Part shown: in pieces, positions 18,162 to 28,113 of the stretch | Numbering within the stretch: position 1 is the stretch's first letter | How the letters are laid out: the number at the start of each line of letters is the position of its first letter | Source of the DNA: Symsagittifera roscoffensis | Taxonomy: Eukaryota > Xenacoelomorpha > Acoela > Convolutidae | Length of the DNA: 64,000 nt | NCBI RefSeq assembly: GCF_963678635.1 | Contig: NC_087062.1 | Span: 86,713,845 to 86,777,844 of the forward strand | Reading direction: 5' to 3' | The notes under the pieces: generated by a model | What the model saw: the letters and a program-made list of their open reading frames with translations, nothing else | The model's database searches: none | Told to the model about the DNA's origin: nothing | Translations under genes and position numbers: made by a program

Positions 18162-20873
18162 TCAGGCGATGCTCAAGTAGTACTTCTTATGAAGATACAC
18201 CATTATCTCAGTTTCTGCAAAGACCACATGTAGGATAGCGTACAATTCCCTCGGGCTCAGTTTGCCCCTGTTTGGGTCATACACCGGCATTGAGACCTCT
18301 GTTATCCCTCTTTCAATCATGAAGTCTCGTAATCTTGTTAGTGCCAATATCACGTGTTCGGGATCGATTGTGTTCCTGTCATTGACCCTCGTTACTGGGA
18401 AGCACAGATATTTGCCCGGGACTTGTGCCACTGACGGTGGAAGCGCTGCCATGCCTCCCAATCCTGGTCTCTGTCTGAACAGAAACTCTACATTCTGGTA
18501 CTCTCTTTTGAAATCAGCTTCCAATCTTGATTTGAAACTCATGTCCGCCGTGATGCAGATCGCGCTGGTCCTGCTTGACAGGATGAAGTCGCTGTCCGTT
18601 ATCATGATGTTCTCCGAGTATTCATTGGGTATTTCGAATTTCGTTTTGAAATTCCGACCTGTAGTAGGCTCTGGCTCTTCTTCCTCCAGTTCCAATTCGC
18701 TCGTTTCTCTCACTTCCTTGAGCTTCTTTATCATCAAATTTTCGGTGTGGGTAAGTCCTACCCCCACTCCCCGGACAAAAATATTTATCGACGTCCCCGT
18801 CGATGTTGTCGGGTCTGAATTGCCCTGAGGAATGTCCAGTGGCCTGTCTGTTGCCGTCCATCCGAAAAGAGGGTCCTCTGTCTTCATGTAATTTGCTGCT
18901 GATACATCGACTTGCTGAATGCTTTGTCCTTCGCGGCTCTCGTCTTTGACATCACGCATCCACTCTAGAATCCTCAAGTTCGTGTTCTCCCTCCTCTCTA
19001 TCTCACTCTGTTCGAGGTCCGTTTCCAATTCTGGCGTCGAGTAGTCTTCCTGCGGATAGTGTCCACCATCGTCAATGACCTGCCATTCCTCTCCGGCTTC
19101 CAGTTCGCCTGCACTCATTAGTTCCTCGCCCAATTTGTCTGGCTGTATCTTATCGATCAAGAAGTCATCCCCGTATCTGTTGTACCTCATGCCGGTGCGT
19201 TTACGATTGCCAGTCCTGGTTTCCGGTGGTGTTGGTCGATCCGGCTCCATACACTTCGGCACCTCATCTTGCTCCGGGTCGTTCCAGTCTTCTTCTGCAA
19301 ATGACCCTGCATCAAACTCCACTCCTATCTTTTCGTTGTCGTCCAAACTCAAGTTCTCATTACCATCATTTTTCTCTCTGGTGCCTTTTTCATTCACTTC
19401 ACACGCTGGCTCTACCACCAGGTACTCAAGACCCTCCATGTCCTTCGGTATGCACCAATCCTCTGGGGACGGGACGTGAGGCTTCAGATTTTCATAATGT
19501 ACCGCTCGCCCAGTACTCAAGCGATAGAACCGTCCTTGTTGATGAACCTCCGTTATCATGAATGGTCCCCTCCACTTCTTGAGTAGTTTCTTTGTTCCCT
19601 TGGGCGGTATGACATTCTGGAAGACCCACACGTATTGGCCCACTTCATATGGCTTCGCTCGTAATATTTTTTCGTCATATTTTATGCGTTGCCTCATTTG
19701 CGCTTGCGCCGTGTTCCTCCTGCATAGCTCGTTTAGCTCTTGTTGTCTTTTGATCGCTTCTTTCACATATGCTTGAGGCGACGTCCTCTTCCCCTCGTAT
19801 TCCGGGTAGAAGAATGTCAGAGGCATTGCTCTCTCCCTGCCCGTCAACATCATCAAAGGACTGATGCCCGTCGTTGAGTGCTGAGTACTGTTATAGGCTC
19901 CTACTACCTGTGGCAGGTATTTGTCCCAGTCTGTCATGTATCTTGAGCAGTACACCCTTAACATGTTGACCAGTGTCCTGTTCTGTCTCTCCACCAACCC
20001 ATTGGTCTGTGGATGATAGGTCGTCGAGTGTGCTTGAGCAATATGCGATCTCTTCATCAATTCTTTTGTCAAGTCCCCCACAAAAGCTTTGCCGTTGTCC
20101 GACTGGAAAGTCATTGGACAACCATACCGCGATATCCAATGCGTTATCAGATGATCACATGTCTCCTCGGCCGAGGCTGTTTGGCACGGGACCGCTTCCG
20201 CCAACTTTGTGAAGTGATCTATTATAACCAGTATTTGGTTATAACCCGACTCCGTCATGCAGATTTTCTGATGGTCTATCTGCACCACTTCATTGAATTC
20301 CGAACTCTCGACAGACTTGAGGGGAAACTTCATCTTCCTTGGGTCTTTTACCTGAAGGCATGCTAGGCAGGCATTCACCCATCTCTCGCAAGCTTTTCTC
20401 ATTCCCGGCCAATCAAACCTGTGAAGTATCCTTTGTTGTACTTTGTCTATCCCCTGGTGGCCCATCTGGTCGTGTGATCTGAAAAGCACCTCCGTCTGGT
20501 ACAATTGTGGTAGTATGATGAGGTTGTGTTTGTGTAATATCTTTTCCTCATCTCTCCTCTTGCACGCTACCACCCCATCAGCTGTGTGATAAAGTAAGTC
20601 TTTCTTTTCTTTGTAGAACTGGATCAAGATCTTGTAGCTGTCTTCCTCAAGTTCCCCCTTCTCCTTGACCCCCGACTGGATCCATTTGGAGAGATTACTC
20701 GTCATTTTGTCATTCTTCTGGGCTCTTATTAAGTCTGACAGCCTATATCTCGCCTTGACATGCTCCTTCAGCGCCATGATCTGTCCATTCATCTCACCAG
20801 GGTTGTGGATGTCATCGCTCAGTTTCACGCATATCATCATGGTACCAGATTCGTTCTGACGTTTGAGTTGCAC
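18162..20873 (-). CDS. pol: Element A pol, integrase and C-terminal macro-like domain
   Basis: This frame continues pol after a break near 20850. It opens at a GTG, and the real start is upstream in the other frame. In order: an HHCC zinc domain (HDQMGHQGIDK, then CLACLQVK, ~residues 95-160), and an integrase core with Asp in QIDHQKIC, Asp in FQSDNGKAF and Glu in GLVERQNRT (~200-300). A GPF/Y-like module follows (KKWRGPFMITEV, ~430), then an acidic linker (~480-750). The last ~145 residues look like a macro domain: SAICITADMSF, GKYLCFPVTRV, and RGITEVSMPVYDPNRGKL leading to ETEIMVYLHK. This matches the strand-helix layout of TARG1/ALC1-type macro domains, which bind or hydrolyse ADP-ribose. 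The integrase is certain, and the macro assignment is by pattern only. Confidence 0.93.
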   Translation of the reverse strand: MQLKRQNESGTMMICVKLSDDIHNPGEMNGQIMALKEHVKARYRLSDLIRAQKNDKMTSNLSKWIQSGVKEKGELEEDSYKILIQFYKEKKDLLYHTADGVVACKRRDEEKILHKHNLIILPQLYQTEVLFRSHDQMGHQGIDKVQQRILHRFDWPGMRKACERWVNACLACLQVKDPRKMKFPLKSVESSEFNEVVQIDHQKICMTESGYNQILVIIDHFTKLAEAVPCQTASAEETCDHLITHWISRYGCPMTFQSDNGKAFVGDLTKELMKRSHIAQAHSTTYHPQTNGLVERQNRTLVNMLRVYCSRYMTDWDKYLPQVVGAYNSTQHSTTGISPLMMLTGRERAMPLTFFYPEYEGKRTSPQAYVKEAIKRQQELNELCRRNTAQAQMRQRIKYDEKILRAKPYEVGQYVWVFQNVIPPKGTKKLLKKWRGPFMITEVHQQGRFYRLSTGRAVHYENLKPHVPSPEDWCIPKDMEGLEYLVVEPACEVNEKGTREKNDGNENLSLDDNEKIGVEFDAGSFAEEDWNDPEQDEVPKCMEPDRPTPPETRTGNRKRTGMRYNRYGDDFLIDKIQPDKLGEELMSAGELEAGEEWQVIDDGGHYPQEDYSTPELETDLEQSEIERRENTNLRILEWMRDVKDESREGQSIQQVDVSAANYMKTEDPLFGWTATDRPLDIPQGNSDPTTSTGTSINIFVRGVGVGLTHTENLMIKKLKEVRETSELELEEEEPEPTTGRNFKTKFEIPNEYSENIMITDSDFILSSRTSAICITADMSFKSRLEADFKREYQNVEFLFRQRPGLGGMAALPPSVAQVPGKYLCFPVTRVNDRNTIDPEHVILALTRLRDFMIERGITEVSMPVYDPNRGKLSPRELYAILHVVFAETEIMVYLHKKYYLSIA
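18745..18804 (-). promoter_or_regulatory. 60-nt near-invariant block with internal polypurine-tract motif (element A)
   Basis: This block matches 40311-40370 of element B at 58 of 60 positions, whereas surrounding coding sequence is far less similar. It contains GTCCGGGGAGTGGGGG on the minus strand, a perfect hairpin ATCGACG / CGTCGAT (18787-18804), and an imperfect stem GTGGG...TACCCAC. It lies between integrase and the macro-like domain and encodes IFVRGVGVGLTHTE. Confidence 0.75.
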
Positions 20874-23800
20874 GATAGTTCCCTGAATGGCTTTCTTGAA
20901 ACCGCAATTTTCTCAAGTTCTTCACCACCTCGTACCTCTTGTGTGTCCAGATTGTACGTTCCTGAAGATGGATCCGTCTGTAACTCCCTGTCGTGTTGTC
21001 TTATCTTCTCTTCCGCCAATATCATGCATAGACTGTCCTGGTCTTCGCTGCCCTCATCCGAGTCTCCATCCCATCCTTCACGCTCCCCGGACAATTTTCC
21101 TTCTCCGGTTCCTTCTTCCGTGAACCCGGAACACTCCCCGGACTCTTGACCTAATCCCAGATGTTCAGTATCTTCTTTGAACGTCACTTTCTTTTTCCTA
21201 ACCTTGGTCTGCTCCAGAATGTCTTCGGGGATTTTGTCAACTAGTGACCGCACGACATCTTTGCTGTCAGTGACGCTTCCTCTTGATGAGTCAGTATCGT
21301 TCACTGTCTCTCTTCTCCGAAGTATGGTGAATTCCGGTTTCTCTTGACCCTTCTCTTGGATCACGGGCTTATCATCTGATAGTTTCTCGAGCAACCTCAT
21401 TAAGTCATCATCTATCTGTGCAGTTCCTGCTTCCACCTGGTTAAGATCATAGCCTTTTGCCTTGAGCGTCTCCTTCACGATCTTCGACTTGAGTATAATC
21501 TCAATCGGAATCCCCTTGCTCTTCTTCAAGATGGTCTTCTCTGGAGGCTCTTTAGGCAATTCAGGATGATCTTCTATCGGTTTGCCTGACTTGTCCAGCC
21601 ATCTCGTGAGTGGAAGACTGTCGTACGTTTCCTTGTCCATGAATGAGAAGCCATCTTTGATTTCAGGTCTGTCTGCTTCTCTTTGCTCTTGTCTCTCATA
21701 GAACTCCGTCTTCTTACTCAAGCTGTCGGCATTCTGATGTTTATCTCGCGTTCTATGCTCAATTATCATGTTGTATCCGTCCAGGCGAACTATCCACCTC
21801 CCAATGTAACTTTGGTCCATTGAGTACGTTTTCAGCCAGCTCAGTGCTCTGTTGTCGACTCGCAACTTAAATGGCTCACTGCCCAGGTATGCCCTGTATT
21901 TCTCGACAAAGGTAACCACCGCGAACATCTCTGCTTTCGGTGCTCCGTACTTCATTTCCGTGTCACTCAGGACTTTGCTCCCGTACGCTATTGGTCTCAA
22001 GACTGTCTTCCCATTCCATTCTTGCTCTTGGTGGAGAATCCCAGAAATCGCGACTACCGACGCATCCGTGTCCAGCACGTACATCCCTTTCTCAGTCGGC
22101 ATGCCCAGTACTGGTGCCTCACATAGCTCTTTCTTTATTCTCTGGAATGACTCTTCTGCTGCGTTGTTCCACGTGAATTTCTTGCCCTTGTGTCTCATTA
22201 ATTGTTGCATCGGGTATACCTTGTCTGCATAGCCTTTGATGAACTCTCTATAATAGTTAGCGAAACCCAGGAAGCTCATCAACTGGTGCTCTGTCTTCGG
22301 TGATTTCCAGGTCAGGACTGCTTCCACGGCGTCCGTATCAGGTCTGATGCCGTGCTTGTCTACCATCCTGCCCAAGTATTTTATTGAGTCCTTGAGTATC
22401 TCGCACTTTGATGGTTTACACTTTAGCCCCGACCTCCTCATGCATGCAAACACTTCGTCTAGTCTCTCAATGTGGTCTTCCAGTGTTGGCGTCGCTATTA
22501 CCACGTCATCCACGTAGCACATTACCAGGTTGCCATACTTCTTCGTTACGCCTATCAGCGCGTGTGCCATCAACCGCTGAAACGTGGCTGTGGCATTGCA
22601 AAGTCCAAACGGCATCCGTTTCCATTGAAACAGACCCAACTCGCAGGCAAACCCTGTCTTGTCCCTGTCCTGCTTCTTTAGTGGTACTTGCCAAAAGGCC
22701 GAGCCTAAATCAAGAGTCGTAAAAAATTTTGCATCACCTAACTTCGAGAGGCTCTCATCAATCCTAGGTATGGGATAGGCATCCTTCACCGTGACGGAGT
22801 TCAGGTATCGAAAGTCACAACAAAACCTCAACTGTACGCCTTTCTTTTTGGCCATCACTACTCCACACGCCCACGGTGACTTGGATGGTTCTATCATGTC
22901 ATACTCTAGTAACGTCTCGATCTCTTTTCTACACGCGTCCGATTTGTGTGGGGTCATGCACCTCGCCCCCTCCCTGTGTGGTACCGCGTTTTCCTCAAGT
23001 TCTATTTCATGCTCAACGAAATTACAACACCCGATATCCGCCTTATGCCTCGAAAAAACTTCCTCGTTCCGCTCTAGTACGTCCTTGATGGCTTCGAGCT
23101 GTTCATCTTTCAGTTTGCCCCTCAAATGTTCAATCTCCGGCAGGACCGGTTTTTCATTTTGCATTTCATCTAGTGTAGGTCGCTCTGGAAAGTTCGAACA
23201 GCTCGAAAGACCATCATCCGTTTCTGACTTAAGTGATTTAATAAGACCTGAAGAATCTTTTATTTTCTGCAATCGTCTCAAGATACAAATTTTGTCCCTG
23301 TGATTGGGACAATCAACAACTTCATTTTGTTTTGAGTTCTCAATTGTTTCATATCGAGTTTTAACCGGTAAAGCATATCCCAGTTTCCTCCCTCTCTGTA
23401 TTGTGATCGGTATATCAAGGGTATTCAACAAGACACTGACGCAGAGGCCGCTCTTCGTTATCGAAAATGATCTTCCTAAAACAGCAGCACTTTGACTATT
23501 AGGATTCGGAACTATACACACTTGCTTGTTGTCACTTAGTTCATTGTAATTTTTCATCCTCAAACTTACGATTGCCGCTTCATTAGCTTTTAGCCTCACC
23601 CTCCTACTCAAGAATACCGGTGCTTTGTTTTCATTTGCCATTATTAAATTTACCGGTTTGATTGCGTACCTCCTATCCGGGTTCCGTATCCTGAACATTG
23701 CGTTATTTAGGTCAATCGTTACGTCGAAATTCCTGATGAAGTCTCTGCCCAAAATGAATTGGTCAGATTCATCTAGGTTTTCTACTACGATAAAGCTCAT

Positions 23801-25069
23801 CCACAGGTTACGTTCCCCCAAATTGAGGGCTATTATCGGCGTCCTGCCCAGCACCCGAAGGGCCCCTTTGTTTGCAGCTGACAGCCGTATTCTCGAGTCT
23901 ATCAAGTCACCTTTGTCAAAGCCCATCCTTTCCCAAGTTTCGATTGGTATGACGCTCAAGACTGCTCCCGTGTCAAGCAACCCACGCAACTGAGTCTTTT
24001 TGCCACTTATATCCAGCACGTGCCCTGTCACATCTGCCTCCGTCCCGATGTGCATTGCATCTTCTTCGAGCATTGCGCAGTGTCCAATCGATCTCACTTT
24101 CAATTCTTCTTTCCCTACGTAGATTTGTCCAATTAGGTCTTCGTCACATGTTATCATCGTCTTGGTATAGATGTTAATCCCATCTATATTTAGCATCACC
24201 TCGTGTGGACCATAAGCTTCAGTATATCTGCTATCAATACGTACCGACTTGCTGCCCCCTCTCATGAGTAGTGCTCTCAGTGCTCTAGAAGTCGTTTGTG
24301 GGCTTAAACCACTCAAGTAATCTGCGTACACGTCAATGTGCATTATTGTCTGGTCGCTCGGTTCGCTCAAGTTTCTGGTTACCTCGTGGCCGCCCACTGT
24401 GATTATTGACATTATTCTCGCCCCAATTTTCGATATGCCGAATGGCTTTGCCGTCACCATTTTTACAGTGTTACAATTCCCGATTTTTGTGGAGCCCTGT
24501 ACAGCCTCTGGTGTTGGGTTCGATCCGGTTAATGCTTCGTTAAAATTCTGTCTTTCGATCTCCAGCTTTAATCGTTGCTCTATTTCTTTCGCAGCCAGCT
24601 CCTGTTTCACTTTGGCAATTGCCTCCGTCGCCGCTTTCTCATAATTTATCTCTAGAGAATTCCCTGCCGCGGATACTATCGCACCATTAACATGTGTTAC
24701 AGCTTTCACTGTTTTCGTTGGCAATTCCGTGCTTGGTGCTCCTAAGTTCCTCGATTCAAACTCGTGTTGCCTGTTCCGCTGATTCTGCACCGCCGCTAAT
24801 GCCAACTTATGTTTGGGGTGACTCTGGTCCTTGACCGCTTCCCAGAACAAGGGACAATCCATTCTGAAGTGCCCCTCCTGGTTACAGAAGAAGCATCTAG
24901 CGCCTATCTTGATGATTAAACCAATATAATACTCGTGTTCCTCCATCTGGCTCATGTCCTCCTCATCCGGTGCGTATCCTAGGCTCTTCATGCCTTGTTT
25001 GTATGTTGTGCAGTCAGCCACGTGGTGGTCCGCTGACCCGCAGTTCGCGCATGATCTGCGCTTATCCAT
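20837..25069 (-). CDS. pol: Element A pol, zinc knuckles, protease, RT and RNase H
   Basis: ATG at 25069, although the frame is open about 90 nt further upstream to just inside the end of gag. Two CCHC knuckles come first (C7-C10-H15-C20; C59-C62-H67-C72). An aspartic protease follows with LLDTGAVLSVIP (~365), then a Ty3/gypsy RT: DLGSAFWQVPL, MPFGLCNATATFQRLM and the YVDD box (~852). RNase H starts at VLDTDASVVAISG (~995) and includes YGSKVLSDTEMKYGAPKAEM and RVDNRALSWLK. A long charged tail follows, with two SGE tripeptides encoded by the GTCCGGGGAG motif. The frame ends at 20837, where A lacks sequence present in B, so integrase continues in another frame. Gag to pol needs a +1 change of frame within AAGCCCAAGAAATAA (about 25149-25163). 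In B the two are fused. Confidence 0.96.
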   Translation of the reverse strand: MDKRRSCANCGSADHHVADCTTYKQGMKSLGYAPDEEDMSQMEEHEYYIGLIIKIGARCFFCNQEGHFRMDCPLFWEAVKDQSHPKHKLALAAVQNQRNRQHEFESRNLGAPSTELPTKTVKAVTHVNGAIVSAAGNSLEINYEKAATEAIAKVKQELAAKEIEQRLKLEIERQNFNEALTGSNPTPEAVQGSTKIGNCNTVKMVTAKPFGISKIGARIMSIITVGGHEVTRNLSEPSDQTIMHIDVYADYLSGLSPQTTSRALRALLMRGGSKSVRIDSRYTEAYGPHEVMLNIDGINIYTKTMITCDEDLIGQIYVGKEELKVRSIGHCAMLEEDAMHIGTEADVTGHVLDISGKKTQLRGLLDTGAVLSVIPIETWERMGFDKGDLIDSRIRLSAANKGALRVLGRTPIIALNLGERNLWMSFIVVENLDESDQFILGRDFIRNFDVTIDLNNAMFRIRNPDRRYAIKPVNLIMANENKAPVFLSRRVRLKANEAAIVSLRMKNYNELSDNKQVCIVPNPNSQSAAVLGRSFSITKSGLCVSVLLNTLDIPITIQRGRKLGYALPVKTRYETIENSKQNEVVDCPNHRDKICILRRLQKIKDSSGLIKSLKSETDDGLSSCSNFPERPTLDEMQNEKPVLPEIEHLRGKLKDEQLEAIKDVLERNEEVFSRHKADIGCCNFVEHEIELEENAVPHREGARCMTPHKSDACRKEIETLLEYDMIEPSKSPWACGVVMAKKKGVQLRFCCDFRYLNSVTVKDAYPIPRIDESLSKLGDAKFFTTLDLGSAFWQVPLKKQDRDKTGFACELGLFQWKRMPFGLCNATATFQRLMAHALIGVTKKYGNLVMCYVDDVVIATPTLEDHIERLDEVFACMRRSGLKCKPSKCEILKDSIKYLGRMVDKHGIRPDTDAVEAVLTWKSPKTEHQLMSFLGFANYYREFIKGYADKVYPMQQLMRHKGKKFTWNNAAEESFQRIKKELCEAPVLGMPTEKGMYVLDTDASVVAISGILHQEQEWNGKTVLRPIAYGSKVLSDTEMKYGAPKAEMFAVVTFVEKYRAYLGSEPFKLRVDNRALSWLKTYSMDQSYIGRWIVRLDGYNMIIEHRTRDKHQNADSLSKKTEFYERQEQREADRPEIKDGFSFMDKETYDSLPLTRWLDKSGKPIEDHPELPKEPPEKTILKKSKGIPIEIILKSKIVKETLKAKGYDLNQVEAGTAQIDDDLMRLLEKLSDDKPVIQEKGQEKPEFTILRRRETVNDTDSSRGSVTDSKDVVRSLVDKIPEDILEQTKVRKKKVTFKEDTEHLGLGQESGECSGFTEEGTGEGKLSGEREGWDGDSDEGSEDQDSLCMILAEEKIRQHDRELQTDPSSGTYNLDTQEVRGGEELEKIAVSRKPFRELSCNSNVRTNLVP

Positions 25070-25148
25070 ATCATCTCTAGGTTTGTACCATGATGACCTC
25101 TGGGGTTGGCTTCCCCCCTGTGTGTTCCTGTTTTCCGAATATGAGTAT

Positions 25149-26921
25149 TTATTTCTTGGGCTTCATCAGCATGTATTCCCTTGATTTCTGTCTCATTTCT
25201 TCTGGGGTTGGTGCGCTGTCTTTCGACAATGTGTAGTATGTAGCTAACATTGTCCTTGAGTCATCACTTTTTACCCCATCAATGAACTTCGAGGCAATGC
25301 TGAAGTTTCTTCTGTTTGTCGACTCCTCTGGGTCGCTCCTTCTTCTCAAGCTCTCGAGGTCATCTAGGAACCGATCTATTGACTCGTCGTCCCTCTGCCT
25401 TCTCTTTTCAAATCGCATCATCGCTTGGTGACCCTTCATGCCTGACCCGAATCGATTCAGCAGTATCTCGAAGATCTTATCCGCGGTGTCTCGTTCTTCT
25501 TCTTTCTTTGCGACCACGCATTTTAATGCCGTGCCTTCTAAGTTGCTGAGAATGGCTGTGCATGCTTGTCTTTCATCATTTAAGTTATCTTGCTCTAGGT
25601 GTAATCTCATCACTTCCACCCAAGTGTCGATGCATCCATCGGAGTCGTCTTTGAATTCCTTTGGCTTCTTGAAAGTTTTTCTTGATTTTCCGTCTCTCCT
25701 TCCGCTCGAGTCAGTGTTCCTCGTGGCGAAGGCCTCTAGAGTCCTGTTCATCATCTCCCAAGTGCTTGCCCACGTCATGGCATCCGGACCTGCGTTGCTG
25801 CTAGCTGTTGAGTCCCCCGGACCACTCGTTGTGTTTGATGTCCCATTCTTCATGATTGTTTTAGCAACCCGGTTTGAAGGCAACGGTGTCGATTGCCGTT
25901 TGTTCCTTTGTGGTTCCACAAAGTCCACTCTGGTGCCTTGCGTGCGATCCGCTGCCGGTCTTTCTTGTGAGGTAGAATTTCTCAAGATTGCATCCAAGTT
26001 CGCCTGTATTGCGCACGAACTTTCGGCCTGATTCCTGTTCATTATGTCCATTCTCTTTTCCAGGCTACCTAATTGGCTGTTGACATCATCATATCGGTTT
26101 TTCAACTGTTGCATATCTTTTTTGATGTTCTTATCTCGTTCTTCATTGGTGGCATCCACCTTGTCCGACGTCTGCTGGAGTCTCTCGTCTGTCGCCTTAG
26201 CCAGGTTAAAATAACTATCCAGATACTCGTGTTTGTTGTACTTCAACTCTTTCTTTATTAAGTCTCTATCTTCCTCACTGTACTTCAGTTTCTTGTCGAT
26301 CTGATTTAGTTTTGTCATCAGGTCTCCAAGCTCAAGGGTAGCTGTTTCATGATCAGCCGTTATCTTGTTTCCGGCTGTCGCTTCCTTTCTGGCTTGTTCT
26401 TCCTTTGGGTCGGCTTCTGTCGCCTTCGTGCTCACTGTCCCAAATGTTCGTGCTCTTCCAGTCTGTGATTCCTCGGCCGTGTTGTCTTTCGATTTCATTC
26501 CGACCATCATCGCCAACTTTTCTGTAAAAGATGTCCTCTTTACTTGAGAGTCATCTTTCACCGTCTCTCGGGTATTGCCTGTTGTGTCTTCCAACGCGTC
26601 TATCGGCGAAAACTCCACGGTTTTTGGATTTTGATCTTCCATATGGGGCATCGGTGTGGATTCCGTTGTTTTTTTCTCCACTTCATCTACGCTCTGGTCT
26701 GGTGTCTCTAGGTCGATTTCGATTGTGGGCTCCACCTGTTTTTCCCTCGCATCTCCTCGCGTCTTGCTCTCGGTGCCACTTCTCGTGCTGACCATGCTAA
26801 CTGAAAAGTTATTTTTTGTTTTGCCTGGGCCCCTTGATGTCGTTCCATGCAACGACGAGTTATATTTCGTGTTTGATCCACTTGACCTTTTTTCAAGCAC
26901 CGGTACCCTACTCCGTCTCAT
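25149..26921 (-). CDS. gag: Element A Gag (590 aa)
   Basis: ATG at 26921. The N-terminal ~170 residues are charged and probably disordered. Residues ~195-300 are predicted coiled coil (helical, with LGDLMTKLNQIDKKLKYSEED). The C-terminal ~160 residues hold the capsid-like region: FKKPKEFKDDSDGCIDTWVE, then AILSNLEGTALKCVV, then EILLNRFGSGMKGHQAMMRF. This is the retrotransposon gag (UBN2/Gag_MA-CA-like) signature shared with B. Gag forms the particle that packages the RNA. The zinc knuckles lie at the start of the pol frame, so frameshifting or an indel separates capsid from nucleocapsid. It ends TAA at 25149. Confidence 0.88.
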   Translation of the reverse strand: MRRSRVPVLEKRSSGSNTKYNSSLHGTTSRGPGKTKNNFSVSMVSTRSGTESKTRGDAREKQVEPTIEIDLETPDQSVDEVEKKTTESTPMPHMEDQNPKTVEFSPIDALEDTTGNTRETVKDDSQVKRTSFTEKLAMMVGMKSKDNTAEESQTGRARTFGTVSTKATEADPKEEQARKEATAGNKITADHETATLELGDLMTKLNQIDKKLKYSEEDRDLIKKELKYNKHEYLDSYFNLAKATDERLQQTSDKVDATNEERDKNIKKDMQQLKNRYDDVNSQLGSLEKRMDIMNRNQAESSCAIQANLDAILRNSTSQERPAADRTQGTRVDFVEPQRNKRQSTPLPSNRVAKTIMKNGTSNTTSGPGDSTASSNAGPDAMTWASTWEMMNRTLEAFATRNTDSSGRRDGKSRKTFKKPKEFKDDSDGCIDTWVEVMRLHLEQDNLNDERQACTAILSNLEGTALKCVVAKKEEERDTADKIFEILLNRFGSGMKGHQAMMRFEKRRQRDDESIDRFLDDLESLRRRSDPEESTNRRNFSIASKFIDGVKSDDSRTMLATYYTLSKDSAPTPEEMRQKSREYMLMKPKK

Positions 26922-27297
26922 TATTTCTATTTACAATTGCTCTTATTTACAATATTATTATATACACAATTCTAAGAATAAAAATTTTGTGGAAACAAAT
27001 TCTTAAAAGAAAATATACAACGTGATAAAAACCTTGTTCCAGTTCTCTAAAATCTCCAAGTAACTTTCTTTATTTGTGGTCCCAACCGTACCGGGTTCCA
27101 ATTAGTCTTGTTCTGTCTTAATCCTGTCTTAAAACAACTTGTTGTAATTTTACTTCAATTTTTATACTGTCCTAAGACTTCCAGTTACCGTCCCTGCTCT
27201 TCTTTGTACCGTCCCAGGCTTCCTTTTACTGTCCCAAGACTGTTCGGTAATGTCCCAGTACTCCGTCAATGTCCCAAGACCCCTGACCTGAGAGTAG

Positions 27298-28113
27298 TGT
27301 CCCAAGGCTAGTGTCCCAAGGCTAGTGTCCCAAGACTACTGTCCCAAGACTATTGTCCCAAGGCTAGTGTCCCAAGGCTAGTGTCCCAAGGCTAGTGTCC
27401 CAAGACTACTGTCCCAAGGCTAGTGTCCCAAGACTACTGTCCCAAGGCTAGTGTCCCAAGACTACTGTCCCAAGGCTAGTGTCCCAAGGCTAGTGTCCCA
27501 AGACTACTGTCCCAAGGCTAGTGTCCCAAGGCTAGTGTCCCAAGACCACTGTCCCAAGGCTAGTGTCCCAAGACTACTGTCCCAAGACTATTGTCCCAAG
27601 GCTAGTGTCCCAAGGCTAGTGTCCCAAGGCTAGTGTCCCAAGACTACTGTCCCAAGGCTAGTGTCCCAAGACTACTGTCCCAAGGCTAGTGTCCCAAGAC
27701 TACTGTCCCAAGGCTAGTGTCCCAAGACTACTGTCCCAAGGCTAGTGTCCCAAGGCTAGTGTCCCAAGACTACTGTCCCAAGGCTAGTGTCCCAAGGCTA
27801 GTGTCCCAAGACCACTGTCCCAAGGCTAGTGCCCCAAGACTACTGTCCCAAGACCACTGTCCCAAGACCCTTGTCCCAAGACCCTGTCCCAAGACTACTG
27901 TCCCAAGACCCTGTCCCAAGACCCTTGTCCCAAGACCACTGTCCCAAGACCACTGTCCCAAGACCCTGTCCCAAGACCACTGTCCCAAGACCACTGTCCC
28001 AAGACCCTGTCCCAAGACCACTGTCCCAAGACCACTGTCCCAAGACCCTGTCCCAAGACCACTGTCCCAAGACCACTGTCCCAAGACCACTGTCCCAAGA
28101 CTGTATCAAGACT
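27298..28113. repeat. 14-bp tandem array, ~58 units
   Basis: Units follow GTCCCAAGGCTAGT or GTCCCAAGACTACT in the left two thirds and GTCCCAAGACCACT or a 13-bp GTCCCAAGACCCT in the right third. GTCCCAAG is constant, and the rest varies by a few alternatives. Long open frames on both strands within it are a by-product of the repeat, not genes. Confidence 0.97.

Noticed and set aside
25149-25165. Programmed +1 frameshift between gag and pol in element A
   Set aside because: The overlap window is only about 14 nt, no established +1 site is present, and B has gag and pol in one frame. An indel is simpler, though not excluded.
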